Shown: positions 32,031 through 42,714 of the stretch, piece by piece
How positions within the stretch are numbered: position 1 is the stretch's first letter
Layout of the letters: each line of letters begins with the position of its first letter
From: Welwitschia mirabilis
Lineage: Eukaryota > Gnetophyta > Gnetopsida > Welwitschiales
Direction: 5' to 3'
Length of the DNA: 43,728 bases
Assembly (NCBI GenBank): GCA_051453625.1
Contig: JBOZIK010000001.1
Location: 55,519,076-55,562,803, forward strand
Made by a program: the position numbers and the translations under genes
The notes under the pieces: model-generated
Told to the model about the DNA's origin: nothing
Databases searched by the model: none
Seen by the model: the letters and a program-made list of their open reading frames with translations, nothing else

Positions 32031-33750
32031 CATGTTAGACAAGGTCGATTCAACTAAAAATCTTCGATGTGAAGTTCAGTCTGAGAGCCTTAGAGCCTTG
32101 TATATGGATTGTAGGAAAGTAGTCGCTTGGAAGCCAATGGAAAAAGTTAGATGGAAGGTTCTTTTACATCTAATAGAGCTCCTTGGTTAGGGAAGCTAAT
32201 ACTCTTATTTTAAGTTCTGTACGATTCGACAGAGAACTGCATTTTAAATTCTGAAAATACAATTGTCAATCACGATTGAATCGGATTTTAACTTATGAAA
32301 ACAAAGTGGAACAAAATGAGGTGATGATGGTTGTGAAAAGAAGCCATTATTTTCTTATGAAGACGAGAGGGGTCAGTAATATAAAAGTGAAAGGATAATA
32401 CGATTAAGTACTTTCGTAGAGGAGGATGCTTTATTTGTAGGGACAAGAAGATGGAGAAAAAAGATTTAACCGATCTGGGATCACAAAGGATGGGGAAAGG
32501 ACATTTTCTTTTTCAGAAAAGGATTTTTGACTTGTGGTGTCTGTTAGGAGGAAGAATGAATGAGCGTCCAATTGAATTGTGCTCTTCCTGGTATGCTAGG
32601 GAGAGTTATGTTCATCTTTAATCAAATGCAGTGTTTATTGGTAAAACAAGTAGGATTGTATCATCAATAGAAGTTTTCAGTGAAATGATAGAAAGGAATA
32701 CCTTCAAGTAAATTAGAAGGTGGTAGGGTGAGAAGGAGTGAGACCAAAATATTTAAATAGATAGACTTAGATGGTAGGCGTCGTAATTGTAGTGAAGGGT
32801 GTATACTGTTGCAATAATGTTGTTCTAGGAAGAAATGATCTCTAGATATCCATGTACGCCCAACCTGTTGGCCTTTCCAGCCAAGAGAGGTATGACATAT
32901 GTATGAAGGCTAAGCAATTTGTATCCATGTTCTTAATTGAATAGTAGTGTAGAATAGCTTGGAAGAAGAGCAAAATGGCATAGGAGATGTTGTGAGAGTT
33001 TGTTGTGAAGGACTTTGGTAAAAGGTGCTAGAGTGATCAGAAATATCATGTTTGGTAAAGATTAGAGGGTGTCTTATAGGAGACATATTTCTTGAGGTAG
33101 AAAAAGTTAATTATTAGATTGAGTGTCTCTTAATAAATCAAACCTTTCTTTAAAAAAATTGTGGAATTAGGATTAGGGGTAGTGATTTAAAAAGGGTGAT
33201 GTATCTCCAAAGGGTGGATGTTAGCCATTTATGTGATAATTAGCTTCCCACTCATTTACGCACATCACATGTTTTTTTGATTACTTAATTTTATTCTTTT
33301 TAGCTTATATTATTTATTACTCTTATGAAATTAATAATTATCGTAATTTTTTAAACAGTAATTGCTAACATTTTGTGTAGACAAATTTTTATGACATGAT
33401 GACATCTCTACTTGAAATGACTTTTTCAACCCACTAACATAAATTAGTTGCAGATAATTACATCATTGGTTATGGCTAGGAGAGTCACTTCAACAAATAG
33501 ATCAATGTCTAGTTAAAAATAGCCAAAAGACTTCTTTGCAAGATAGGCGTTCTCAGGGGTTTAACACATAAGGTGGTGACCCCATTGGTTGGCATGCATA
33601 TATTTGTAGAGGAAACTTATAAGATTGGTGTGTTACCATTTTATTTGTTAAGTTGAGAATTAATTAGCCATTTTAGATGAATTGATGGAGATCTGACGTA
33701 GGTTTATGTCATGAAACAAATGGCTTAATGGTTATTTTAGATATCTAATG
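32031..33750. other. unassigned, perhaps decayed LINE interior
   Basis: G/A-rich on the + strand with many stops in all frames. Position suggests it continues the LINE to its left, but no RT motif could be found. Confidence 0.3.
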
Positions 33751-33957
33751 TAATTTCTATATTGCTAGGATGAGTGATGCTCAGAAAGACATTGCATTTT
33801 TTTTCCTTAATTCATTTGATCATCTTTCTTGATTCGTTGGATATTAATGCCAATGCTATGTTAATTTTCATATTGCTAGGATGAGTGATGCCTGGAAAGA
33901 TATTGGATATTTTCCTTCATTGGTTTGATTATGTTCTTTGATTTATTGGACATCAAT
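33751..33957 (+). repeat. tandem duplication, units of about 102 and 96 bp
   Basis: Copy 1 is 33751-33852 and copy 2 is 33862-33957. Both start TAATTTYYATATTGCTAGGA, continue TGAGTGATGC and CAT/TAT, and end in TTGGATATTAATG or TTGGACATCAATG. The spacing is 111 bp. They are noticeably diverged, so the event is old. Confidence 0.75.
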
Positions 33958-34046
33958 GTGAGTCAATTCTAAAAAACGTTTTTCATTTGTTTTATATGCA
34001 TAAAACATAGAACTGTATTATGTCACAAATATGATTTGTCATTGTT

Positions 34047-34157
34047 TTTCATTTGTATTTCGAATTAGATATCTGTGTTACATTAAAAGGCTGTGACTTT
34101 TTAAGTATAGGTTCTATATTTCATTTGTATTTCGAATTAGATATCTGTGTTACATTT
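34047..34157 (+). repeat. perfect 39-bp direct repeat, 72 bp apart
   Basis: 34047-34085 and 34119-34157 are identical (TTTCATTTGTATTTCGAATT, then AGATATCTGTGTTACATT and one more base). Lack of any mismatch marks a recent local duplication, in contrast to its older neighbour at 33.8 kb. Confidence 0.85.
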
Positions 34158-35079
34158 AATGTGCATTAAGGTTTATTTATTTTGATAATGATTATTTTGT
34201 TAAAGAAAGGTCAAGTTTGTTAATAGAAAAAGCTATCATTACAAGGGAGGCAATAGTGCCCTAACAAAACCTTTTGAAATCTCCAAAGATAGAGTTGATA
34301 GAAACTATATAACAAGTGGGGTGGTTATTGGCTTTGAGCAACAAATTGGATTTCAAGACCAAAAAAGGGGTGTGTTGACACTACTTTAATGGAAGACTTG
34401 ACAATTAGCTAAACAAAAAAAGCAGGGGGCAGAAAAAAATTCAGAAGACACCAAATGGCAACGAATAATAAGCATGCGTTATGGTGTTGAGTGTATCACT
34501 TTATGTTGAGTGGGTTGCCTATAGTTTGGGATATGGGGAACTGCTTTACGTGTTGGAAGCAAAGTAACTCTTTGACCGTTGAGTGTCACAGAAACTCTAG
34601 TGCTGTGTTGGGGAACCTCTAGGGCTATGTTGAGCTCATGCATCTTGTTGACATCTTATGCTTTTTCCTTTATTGACCCAACCATTGGCATATTATTGTC
34701 AAGTTTAAGCAATAGGGCATGATGCTTACAAAGAATTTCTTTCTTCACTATGCTTGGCGAGAGCTCTAAGATTTTCAAAGAATCTCTTTTTAGAAAGTTA
34801 AGATCTCCCTTAGTTGAATTGAGCATGGTTTTTAATTCAAAGATGAGTCAATGTCAACAACGAGGGAAAGGAGGATTCCTTTTAAGAGAATAGAGGGGAA
34901 TTTAAGGTCGAAGATGGGTTTTCCAAGTTTGGCATATTTTCTTTAGTAGGCTATTGTTATAACCCATATTTTGTAAGCTTTAATTAATAGGGTTTCTAAA
35001 CAATGTAAAACATTTTGATATTAATTTTAATGAAAATCCCTTTTTATTCTTAGTGAAGATTTATGCGTAGCCCTATAAT
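34158..35079. other. unassigned DNA up to an N gap
   Basis: No recognised coding, RNA or repeat feature. Confidence 0.4.
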
Positions 35080-35179
35080 NNNNNNNNNNNNNNNNNNNNN
35101 NNNNNNNNNNNNNNNNNNNNNNNNNNNNNNNNNNNNNNNNNNNNNNNNNNNNNNNNNNNNNNNNNNNNNNNNNNNNNNN
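35080..35179. other. assembly gap (100 N)
   Basis: Fixed-size gap. Its right flank begins with an 85-bp segment that recurs 395 bp further on; the left flank does not share it. Confidence 0.99.
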
Positions 35180-35659
35180 CACTTGGAAAGAAGTGTAGGT
35201 ACGTTGATGAAAAAGATCAAAGGAAATGGAAATGCAAACCCTTTAGTTCACCTACTTGCCATTTAAGCTTGTTGTCTAGTATTAAGTTCCTGTTTTTTCT
35301 TCTTTCGTCGAAGAAGAATCTTTCGGAGTCCATGGAGGTGGTGATTGAGTATTACTATTTGCTTGATACTGTAGGGTTCTAGATTGGTGGCTCTAGTTCT
35401 TTTTATATTACATTCCATTTTTATCCTTGTTGTTTTTTGAACCTCTTTTATGTTTCCTGGGCTTGTTACATGGCTTAAACTTGATTTCATTGGAATAACC
35501 CTTTTAATTCCTTGCGTTTTTTTCTAATAAAGTCCTAACCAAACTATTGTCTAGGATGGTCCTTTTTTTTCAAGCACTTGGAAAGAAATGTAGGTACGTT
35601 GATGAAAAAGATCAAAGGAAATGGAAATGCAAACCCTTTAGTTCACCTATTTGCCATTT
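35180..35659 (+). repeat. 85-bp direct repeat pair next to a gap
   Basis: 35180-35264 and 35575-35659 differ at only two positions. The first copy starts exactly at the contig edge after the gap. It may be a true tandem duplication or a misplaced short contig end. Confidence 0.8.
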
Positions 35660-36179
35660 TTGCCCCAAGTTGCTAAGGTTGAAGAGGGTTAGTTTTAACA
35701 AGTGTTCATTGTTAAGGTGGATTAGCCCCAAAATTTTTCCTGTGTTTGGAATCCATAGAGCTTCAAAAAATGAACTTCATGTGACTATTATGTACATTTT
35801 TCGAAATATGGTGGTATCTTCTTTCTAGCACCTAAAAAATTCTGCTATCTTGAAGTTTGGAGACCTTCTTAGCTTCCATAGCAGAGTCTCCCATCCTCTC
35901 TAGATAACAAGGTCCTAAACTTCTTTGCAATTGCTTATGCTCTTGGACAAAGTATAGTAGAAAGATGGGTTATCTTCTCATGCTTGCTAAAATAATTTCG
36001 CCCAATTATCCTTTAAGCCTTTTAGCTACTTGGTCGAGGTTGAAATAGACTTTTGAAAAGAAGCACCAATCCTGATGTTTTTAAATAAGCTAGCAAGTTA
36101 ATTGAAGGTATTCTTGTCTGTACAATCTCTAATAAGACAAATCTAACTTATAATCCACGATTGATGTGAAATTCATTGC
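35660..36179. other. unassigned, probably LINE 3' part on the minus strand
   Basis: Lies downstream (minus strand) of the zf-RVT segment and so may be the end of that LINE. The + frame 35547-35828 is not recognisable. Confidence 0.3.
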
Positions 36180-37250
36180 CTAGTTAAATTCTTTAAATAA
36201 GTGATTGATACTCTTATTTACATGATTACACAACATGCAAAATTGAGGTTTCATTATGCACCTATGTTGAAGTTTGTTCACCATCAGCATCACTCTCCTC
36301 GCTAGCATCCAAATCTCTTCCCTAGCCTCCAAATAAGAAACTTGATTTTCTTCCTTGTCACACCTTTCCATAATTGCAAGGCAAGATCTTTTTTACTATA
36401 CTTACTGGCTAGAACTTCAATATGCGTTTAGTCTCATCGCATTCCCAAACTTTTTAGAATTTGATGAGTCTTAATATTTTGCCACAAAGTGAAATCCCCG
36501 AATACTCTAATCTATGTTTGTGGTTCATCAATGTTGTCGGTGGAGCCTCCTTGGTATTTAGTCTTTAGATGATTCTTCGTTGTCCAAGTAGGATCATATC
36601 TTCAATGTTGTTAGGACATAAACCGTTGACTTCCTTGGTCTGCTGATTATTGACCACGTGGTAAGATGGATTTTGGCTTAATTCTTTTGCCTAGATCAAA
36701 AGAAGTTTTTAATAGCTCTCGAGTAAATAGTAGGTCCGGGTTGATATTTGTTGTAGTATATATGACAATTAAGCTAATGTAGGCATTCATTAGGATGCTT
36801 TAGCTTGGGTAGATAAAAACTTCATGCACTAATCTGTACACCTTTTCTAAATATGTTTCAAGAGGTTCTTCTAGGTATTATTTTTTTGACTAGTTCTTCA
36901 TTAGAATACCCAAGTAAATACCACTTTCTAATGTGTTGTTCATATCCATTCCATTAAGAATAGTCCTTTTCCTGTTTATTGATGTGTTTAAGAAGCAAAT
37001 TTTGGATTTATCATGGTTAATGTGAAGAATTATAAAGTGCCGAAATTCCTTAACGTTTTTAACTATTTCTCTAGCATCTTCTTTAATTGCCTTTGNNNNN
37101 NNNNNNNNNNNNNNNNNNNNNNNNNNNNNNNNNNNNNNNNNNNNNNNNNNNNNNNNNNNNNNNNNNNNNNNNNNNNNNNNNNNNNNNNNNNNNNNTTGTT
37201 GTTAAAATGGTATCATCTACATAGTGATTATTAAGAAATGTGTGGTTGCT
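36180..37250 (-). mobile_element. LINE ORF2 remnant: RT YADD region, thumb and zf-RVT
   Basis: Read on the minus strand. NHTFLNNHYVDDTIL near 37240-37200 matches the (Y/F)ADD box region of plant L1-type RT, with YVDD at 37212-37223. After a 100-N gap (37096-37195) the thumb remains follow. TKEVNGLCPNNIEDMILLG near 36640-36580 matches PKxxGGLGxxNIEDMNxALLxK. The 63-codon frame 36180-36371 gives LMVNKLQHRCI, then CMLCNHVNKSINHLFKEF, matching the zf-RVT zinc domain C-x2-C-x(n)-H-LF-C with its last Cys lost. Stops are frequent. The upstream part of the RT is missing because the LTR of the copia element starts at once on its right, so the copia probably inserted here. Confidence 0.65.
37096..37195. 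other. assembly gap (100 N)
   Basis: Fixed-size gap inside the LINE remnant; its flanks are not duplicated. Confidence 0.99.
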
Positions 37251-37254
37251 ATTA

Positions 37255-37599
37255 TGAATCTTAACAGTAAATTAATCTTAAAGAAAATCAAATAAGCACA
37301 AGAAAAGGTCACACAGATTTAGCTGGAAAACACTTTCGGGAAAAACCATGAGAAGCAGACAGAGCTTATAATCTTATTCAAGAAGTAAAAGAATCAACTG
37401 TACAAAACAAACCCTCAAGCCAAGACAATTTAGAAAGTTCCTCATCTTTCCTCTTCTATATTTTTTATTTTTGCTTTTCATTTTAAATACCCTAAGGAGT
37501 TAAAGCATAACCTCATTTTACATTACAAAAAAGGGGCGCCAATGTTAAAACATAACATTACAATATAAACAAGGCAGATTTGGCTTCACTTTTCCAACA
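37255..37599 (-). mobile_element. 3' LTR of the Tork/TNT1-like copia element
   Basis: On the minus strand TGTTGGAAAAG starts at 37599, just after the purine tract AAGTGAGAAAA. This matches the classic copia boundary AAGTGGGAGA-TGTTGG. A CA at 37255 (or 37241 if a few more bases belong) would close an LTR of about 345-359 bp, normal for this group. The left edge abuts LINE sequence. No second LTR copy is visible in the window, so the ends are inferred. Confidence 0.6.
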
Positions 37600-37631
37600 T
37601 TTTCTCACTTAAAGACAAATTTGATGAGTTT

Positions 37632-38150
37632 TCAAGAACATATCCTTATGTATCTGTAAGAGTTACTTGCTTTCATGCTTTTAGATCGCGTCCCCAATCT
37701 AACTCTATTACAACATGCCTTATTATGACATGCCTTTTTCTTTGTGCCATCAATAGCCTTTGTGAGGCAATTAGCATGATTTGGATGCATGTGAATTTTC
37801 GAAACATCTAAAAGGCCTTTCTCGATCTTCTGCTTGATGAAATGATATTTAACATCCATGTGTTTAGTTTTGACATGATAAATAAGATTCTTTGCTAAAT
37901 GCATAGCACTTACAGTGTCAGAGTGCAAGCTAAACTTGGTTTGACCAAGGCTCAACATCTCCTTAGCAGCTTCTGTCAAGGTAACATACGCAGCTTCTGT
38001 AGTGGAAATAGCAACAACAGATTGTAGATGGGATATTTAGCTAACAACTCCACTACCAAGAGTAAATATGTATTATGTAGTAGACCTTTTAGTATCTTTG
38101 CAAACAGCATAATTTGCATCCGCATGCCTTATAATATGCAAATCAGTAGT
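37632..38150 (-). pseudogene. copia RNase H domain
   Basis: The 115-codon minus frame 37632-37979 reads TEAAKEMLSLGQTKF, SDTVSAMHLAKNLIYHVKTK, HMDVKYHFIKQKIEKGLLDV and NHANCLTKAI. This matches TNT1-like RNase H ([44 protein letters not shown]). The upstream part, HADANYAVCKDTKRSTT and SVVAISTTEAAYVTLTEA, is in the same frame. A stop stands where the family has Trp (SWISKLQS). The C-terminal tail beyond the LTK motif is degraded. Only a few stops interrupt it, so it is younger than the gypsy element at the left. Confidence 0.85.
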
Positions 38151-39462
38151 GTCAAAACACAAATTTATATGTTGGGTTTCCTTCAAGTAACGAAGAACCC
38201 ATTTTACAACTTCCTAATGCTCATTTCCATTGTTACTCATGAAATGAGAAACAACTCCCATTGCATGAGCAATGTCATGTTTAATACAAAGCATGGCATA
38301 TATCAGACTTTCTATAGCTGATGCATAAGGCACACCTGTCATTTTTGTCTTCTTCTTTGAAGTAGGACAACCTTGATGAGTTAACTAGAAATATGTAGCA
38401 AGAGGAGTACAAACAGGTTTGCAATCTATCATGTCAAAAGTTTTTAAAACTCTGCTAATATATTCAGATTGACTTAAGCACAACGTGTGATGTGATCTAT
38501 CTCTAACAATCTTCATTTCAAGGATTTGTTTGTCGGTTCAACATCTTTAGTAGTAAAAGTGTTGGACGTTTCATACTTCAATCTTTTGATTTCTTTCATG
38601 TTATTTCGAGCAACTAACATATTAGCAATATACAACATAAGAATGACAATCATAAGCACTCATGTCAGTACACACAATGATTTTAATTGCATTTGGAGCA
38701 TCTTTGTTTCCACATAAAATCATCAAACTTGTTGTACCATTGATGAGGTGCTTGTTTCAAGCCATAAAGAGACTTCTTCAACTTGTGCACTAGATTTCTA
38801 TTTTCCACTTCCAAACCCTTTGGTTCATGCATATAAATTTCCTCTTCTATATTACCATGCAAAAAGTTGTTTTAAATGTCTAATTGCTCTAAGTCTAAAT
38901 CCAAACATGTAACTATGTTAAACAAAATCCAAAACGTGTATTTTACAACAGGTGAGAAAATTTTTGTAAAATCAATACTTGGTTTTTGGCTGTACACTTT
39001 CATAACCAATCGTGCTTTGTAGCATTGTTCACCATTAGCTTCGTGTTTGATGACATTCGCCTACCTGAGTCTTAACGGTTTTTCCCCTTTAAGTAAAGGA
39101 ACCAAATCCCAAATAGGATTTTGTTCGAGGGATTNNNNNNNNNNNNNNNNNNNNNNNNNNNNNNNNNNNNNNNNNNNNNNNNNNNNNNNNNNNNNNNNNN
39201 NNNNNNNNNNNNNNNNNNNNNNNNNNNNNNNNNNGTAGCATTGGTCACCATTAGCTTCGTGTTTGATGACATTCGCCTACTTGAGTCTTAACGGTTTTTT
39301 CCTTTTAAGTAAAGGAACCAAATCCCAAATATGATTTTGTTCGAGGGATTTCATTTCTTCTTCAATGGTAGCTTTCCATTTATGAGATTCAAAAGAAGAA
39401 ATAGCTTCTTCAAAGGATTCAGGATCTCCCTTATTTGTAAACAATACGATGTAAAGACACAA
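38151..39462 (-). pseudogene. copia reverse transcriptase
   Basis: Minus strand, from 39462 down. FEEAISSFESHKWKATIEEE and MKSLEQNHIWDLVPL form the RT start. Next are KPSIDFTKIFSPVVK (family: GIDYxEIFSPVVK), EEEIYMHEPKGLEV, and HKLKKSLYGLKQAPHQWYNK at about 38740-38790, an almost perfect family match. The YVDD region near 38640-38680 is degraded (IIVCTDMSAYD). Then follow RSHHTLCLSQSEYISRVLK, GVPYASAIESLIYAML and DIAHAMGVVSHFMSNNGNEH. A stop replaces Trp in EHWEAVKW. Part of the RT start is duplicated around the gap at 39135-39234. The element is dead but well preserved. Confidence 0.88.
39019..39350. repeat. duplicated flank (116 bp) around a 100-N gap
   Basis: 39019-39134 and 39235-39350 are the same 116 bp with about five differences and sit exactly on either side of the gap 39135-39234. 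This is an unmerged contig overlap within the copia RT. Confidence 0.9.
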
Positions 39463-39524
39463 AATACTTTTTAATTTGCTTGGTAACTTTGGGTCTATTA
39501 ATGCAATGTGCTAGAGTTTGAGTT

Positions 39525-39958
39525 NNNNNNNNNNNNNNNNNNNNNNNNNNNNNNNNNNNNNNNNNNNNNNNNNNNNNNNNNNNNNNNNNNNNNNNNNNNN
39601 NNNNNNNNNNNNNNNNNNNNNNNNNNNNNNNNNNNNNNNNNNNNNNNNNNNNNNNNNNNNNNNNNNNNNNNNNNNNNNNNNNNNNNNNNNNNNNNNNNNN
39701 NNNNNNNNNNNNNNNNNNNNNNNNNNNNNNNNNNNNNNNNNNNNNNNNNNNNNNNNNNNNNNNNNNNNNNNNNNNNNNNNNNNNNNNNNNNNNNNNNNNN
39801 NNNNNNNNNNNNNNNNNNNNNNNNNNNNNNNNNNNNNNNNNNNNNNNNNNNNNNNNNNNNNNNNNNNNNNNNNNNNNNNNNNNNNNNNNNNNNNNNNNNN
39901 NNNNNNNNNNNNNNNNNNNNNNNNNNNNNNNNNNNNNNNNNNNNNNNNNNNNNNNNNN
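39525..39958. other. assembly gap (434 N) between copia integrase and RT
   Basis: Run of N that hides the integrase C-terminus and linker to RT. Apparent open frames across it are only N. Confidence 0.99.
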
Positions 39959-40470
39959 GCAGCTTTTCTAGTAGCCTCTGCCCCAAACAACCTAGGTACA
40001 CTAGATTGAGCAAACATGGATTTACGTCCGCTAAAAATTGTATGGTTATATCTTTCTGCAACATCGTTATTTCGTGATGTTCCTGATGGTGTTTTGGTAT
40101 GTATGATTCGAGCCTTCTTGTAAAATTTAGAAAACTCATAAAAGGTACATTCACCTTCATTATCAGTGATATGACACTTGATTTTACAACCAGACTCATT
40201 TGTTACTCGAGCTCTAAACTCTTAAAACGTTTCTAATGCTTGACGTGTGGAATGCATAAAATAAATCCATGTCTTTTTGTTAAATATACCAATGAATGTA
40301 ATGAAATACGATGCACCCCCTAAAGACATGATAGACATTAGACCAACAATACTGAAATACACCATATCAAGTTTTCTTATGTCCTTATTTGAAACAGATT
40401 TCTTAAAAGCAATACACTTATTTTTACCAATAACACAATCATGACAAAAATCTANNNNNNNNNNGAACAA
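39959..40470 (-). pseudogene. copia integrase core with GAG-pre-integrase zinc region
   Basis: Minus strand. CHDCVIGKNKCIAF at about 40455-40410 is the C-x2-C-x-GK end of the integrase zinc domain. LDMVYFSIVGLM matches LDLVHSDVCGPM, but the first catalytic Asp is Ser. SYFITFIGIFNKKTWIYF matches RYFLTFIDDFSRKVWVYF. Next HITDNEGECTFYEFSKFYKK keeps the second Asp (SDNGGEY), and NNDVAERYNHTIF keeps the catalytic Glu (NGVAERxNRTI). FGAEA matches FWAEA with Trp lost. Frames change between these blocks. A 10-N gap lies at 40455-40464. Confidence 0.85.
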
Positions 40471-40504
40471 AACTTAGGCAGCAGGTTCTTAAAAAGACGT
40501 ACGT

Positions 40505-40765
40505 TCATTCTGATTTCACTAAGGGGTCTAAGTCTACGATCCCACAAAGAAACACGTTCTCTGAAACTGCAGCAACAATACATCTTCCAACCACACATGC
40601 TCTCAATGTATATAATGGCCCTTCTTTATTACCATGCATTAGTGTTATTGCACCTTTGCTGACTTTCCAGCTTCTATCAACATGAGTAATTCTATATCCC
40701 AAATCATCCAGCTGTCTAGAAGAGATCAAGTTCTTTGCAATACCAGGAAAAGGTACACATTCCTT
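40505..40765 (-). pseudogene. copia GAG-pre-integrase segment
   Basis: The minus frame 40505-40729 starts ISSRQLDDLGYRITHVDRSW and continues KVSKGAITLMHGNKEGPLYT. This matches the TNT1-like segment NLISVSQLDDLGYKVTFxDGSW, KVxKGxxVxxxGKKxGTLY. The preceding codons (CVPFPGIAKN) fit the usual VRYVPGLKRN strand. It lies between protease and integrase as in other copia polyproteins. Confidence 0.85.
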
Positions 40766-40769
40766 AATC

Positions 40770-40991
40770 TCACACTCTGCCTGTTATTTGTCTCAAAATG
40801 ATAGCACCACTTCCTTTAACAGTGCACGATTTGTCATCTCTCAGGCAGGCTTCTCTTCTAGAAACAGACCTGTAATCAGAAAAAAATATTCTTTGTATAG
40901 ACAAACATGGAAGGAAGATCTTGAATCTAGACTCCATACACAAGGAGTACATGGAGACATTGGCATCTCCATCTGCAGCGATTAGCACCAC
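40770..40991 (-). pseudogene. copia protease C-terminal part
   Basis: On the minus strand YRSVSRREACLRDDKSCTVK and GSGAIILRQ match the copia protease flank YESVSGGxVxMGNDxSCxVxGIGSVxI. The catalytic D-S/T-A/G motif would lie just upstream and is broken or hidden by the gap that starts at 40992. Frames change within the segment. Confidence 0.7.
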
Positions 40992-41718
40992 NNNNNNNNN
41001 NNNNNNNNNNNNNNNNNNNNNNNNNNNNNNNNNNNNNNNNNNNNNNNNNNNNNNNNNNNNNNNNNNNNNNNNNNNNNNNNNNNNNNNNNNNNNNNNNNNN
41101 NNNNNNNNNNNNNNNNNNNNNNNNNNNNNNNNNNNNNNNNNNNNNNNNNNNNNNNNNNNNNNNNNNNNNNNNNNNNNNNNNNNNNNNNNNNNNNNNNNNN
41201 NNNNNNNNNNNNNNNNNNNNNNNNNNNNNNNNNNNNNNNNNNNNNNNNNNNNNNNNNNNNNNNNNNNNNNNNNNNNNNNNNNNNNNNNNNNNNNNNNNNN
41301 NNNNNNNNNNNNNNNNNNNNNNNNNNNNNNNNNNNNNNNNNNNNNNNNNNNNNNNNNNNNNNNNNNNNNNNNNNNNNNNNNNNNNNNNNNNNNNNNNNNN
41401 NNNNNNNNNNNNNNNNNNNNNNNNNNNNNNNNNNNNNNNNNNNNNNNNNNNNNNNNNNNNNNNNNNNNNNNNNNNNNNNNNNNNNNNNNNNNNNNNNNNN
41501 NNNNNNNNNNNNNNNNNNNNNNNNNNNNNNNNNNNNNNNNNNNNNNNNNNNNNNNNNNNNNNNNNNNNNNNNNNNNNNNNNNNNNNNNNNNNNNNNNNNN
41601 NNNNNNNNNNNNNNNNNNNNNNNNNNNNNNNNNNNNNNNNNNNNNNNNNNNNNNNNNNNNNNNNNNNNNNNNNNNNNNNNNNNNNNNNNNNNNNNNNNNN
41701 NNNNNNNNNNNNNNNNNN
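40992..41718. other. assembly gap (727 N) between copia protease and gag
   Basis: Run of N. Long frames across it are artefacts. Confidence 0.99.
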
Positions 41719-42250
41719 AACATCTGTATCAGGTTTTGCTTGTTTTGTTCGCTGTTCTTAGGTTGCTTATTTTTTATCTTATTTTTCAAGGCATAACAGT
41801 CCTTGTGCAGATGACTCTTCTTCTTACAATGCTAGCAAACAACTTCACTTCAACCAGTAGATTTACTTTTGATCTTTTCTAACATCGAACGCTTCGTTGG
41901 GGGCATCTACAATTTTGGTCTTATCTACGTTTAGGAACTTTGAAATAATAATATTGAGAGATTGTAAAGTTCTAAAAGCAACAGTTAAAGTAGTCGGAAC
42001 TGTTTCCTATGAGTCTGGTAAGGAACTCAACACAACAATGTAGGATGGCATTTTTAAAATCCTTTCACCTTTAGAGAATATTTCGTGTTTAGTGAAACCT
42101 TTGGCGTGTCAAGTATATGCCCAAGGTTGCTTCTGCCACTTTTAGGGTTCGATACTCATCTCTAGATCTAGATCAGCTAGGGTATAATCCTAGAATGCTT
42201 TTGAATTCTCACTATCAAAATTTAGAATTTAGACAGTCACATGTCTCTTC
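41719..42250 (-). pseudogene. copia gag with CCHC zinc knuckle
   Basis: On the minus strand C(stop)HCKKKSHLHKDC, followed by YALKNK near 41850-41780, is a CX2CX4HX4C zinc knuckle, with a stop at the second position. Upstream, IVVLSSLPDS(stop)ETVPTTLT and a TLQSLNIIISKFLNVDKTKI stretch match the gag end that reads LLxSLPxSYxxxVTxL and LTLxxVxxxLLxEE. The gag N-terminus and 5' LTR are not found to the right, so the element is 5'-truncated or rearranged. Confidence 0.65.
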
Positions 42251-42714
42251 ATATCAGAATGAAAGGTATGACAACATTTCTTTCTAAATTTCCTTGGATA
42301 CGTTTGGTTCCCCCCAAAAGAATGATCACGTTGATGATTATGCACAAAGTACCTTGGAGAACAAGTCAAGCACAAGAGCTTTTAATCCCTCCCATCGAGA
42401 GGTTAAAGTGTGCATGGGCCATTCTTTCAAGTTTTCATACAATTCACTTGCACATAAGGATAATATAAATGCTCTATTCAATTACACATTGCCAGAAAAA
42501 GCTGCAGATGTATACCTAGATAAAATATACGAGGAACAAGCAAATTCCACCCATTTTTCCTCTTCTTTCTGTTTTGAACTGTTTCAGGAGGAGGAAGGAC
42601 GTGAAGAACAATAAAAGAGAGGAGAGAATTCATTGTTGACTTATATTATTGAGAAGGAAAGGGACGGAGGAAGGAGGTCTAGAGCAAGAAAGTTGGATTC
42701 TTGTGGTAGCTACC
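42251..42714 (+). other. flank and presumed 5' leader of the CUE pseudogene
   Basis: A 106-codon + frame at 42294-42614 is not recognisable. From about 42600 the sequence is purine-rich (GAGAGGAGAGAATT, GGACGGAGGAAGGAGG), as in many plant 5' leaders. The join with the copia gag remnant lies somewhere near 42250. Confidence 0.35.
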
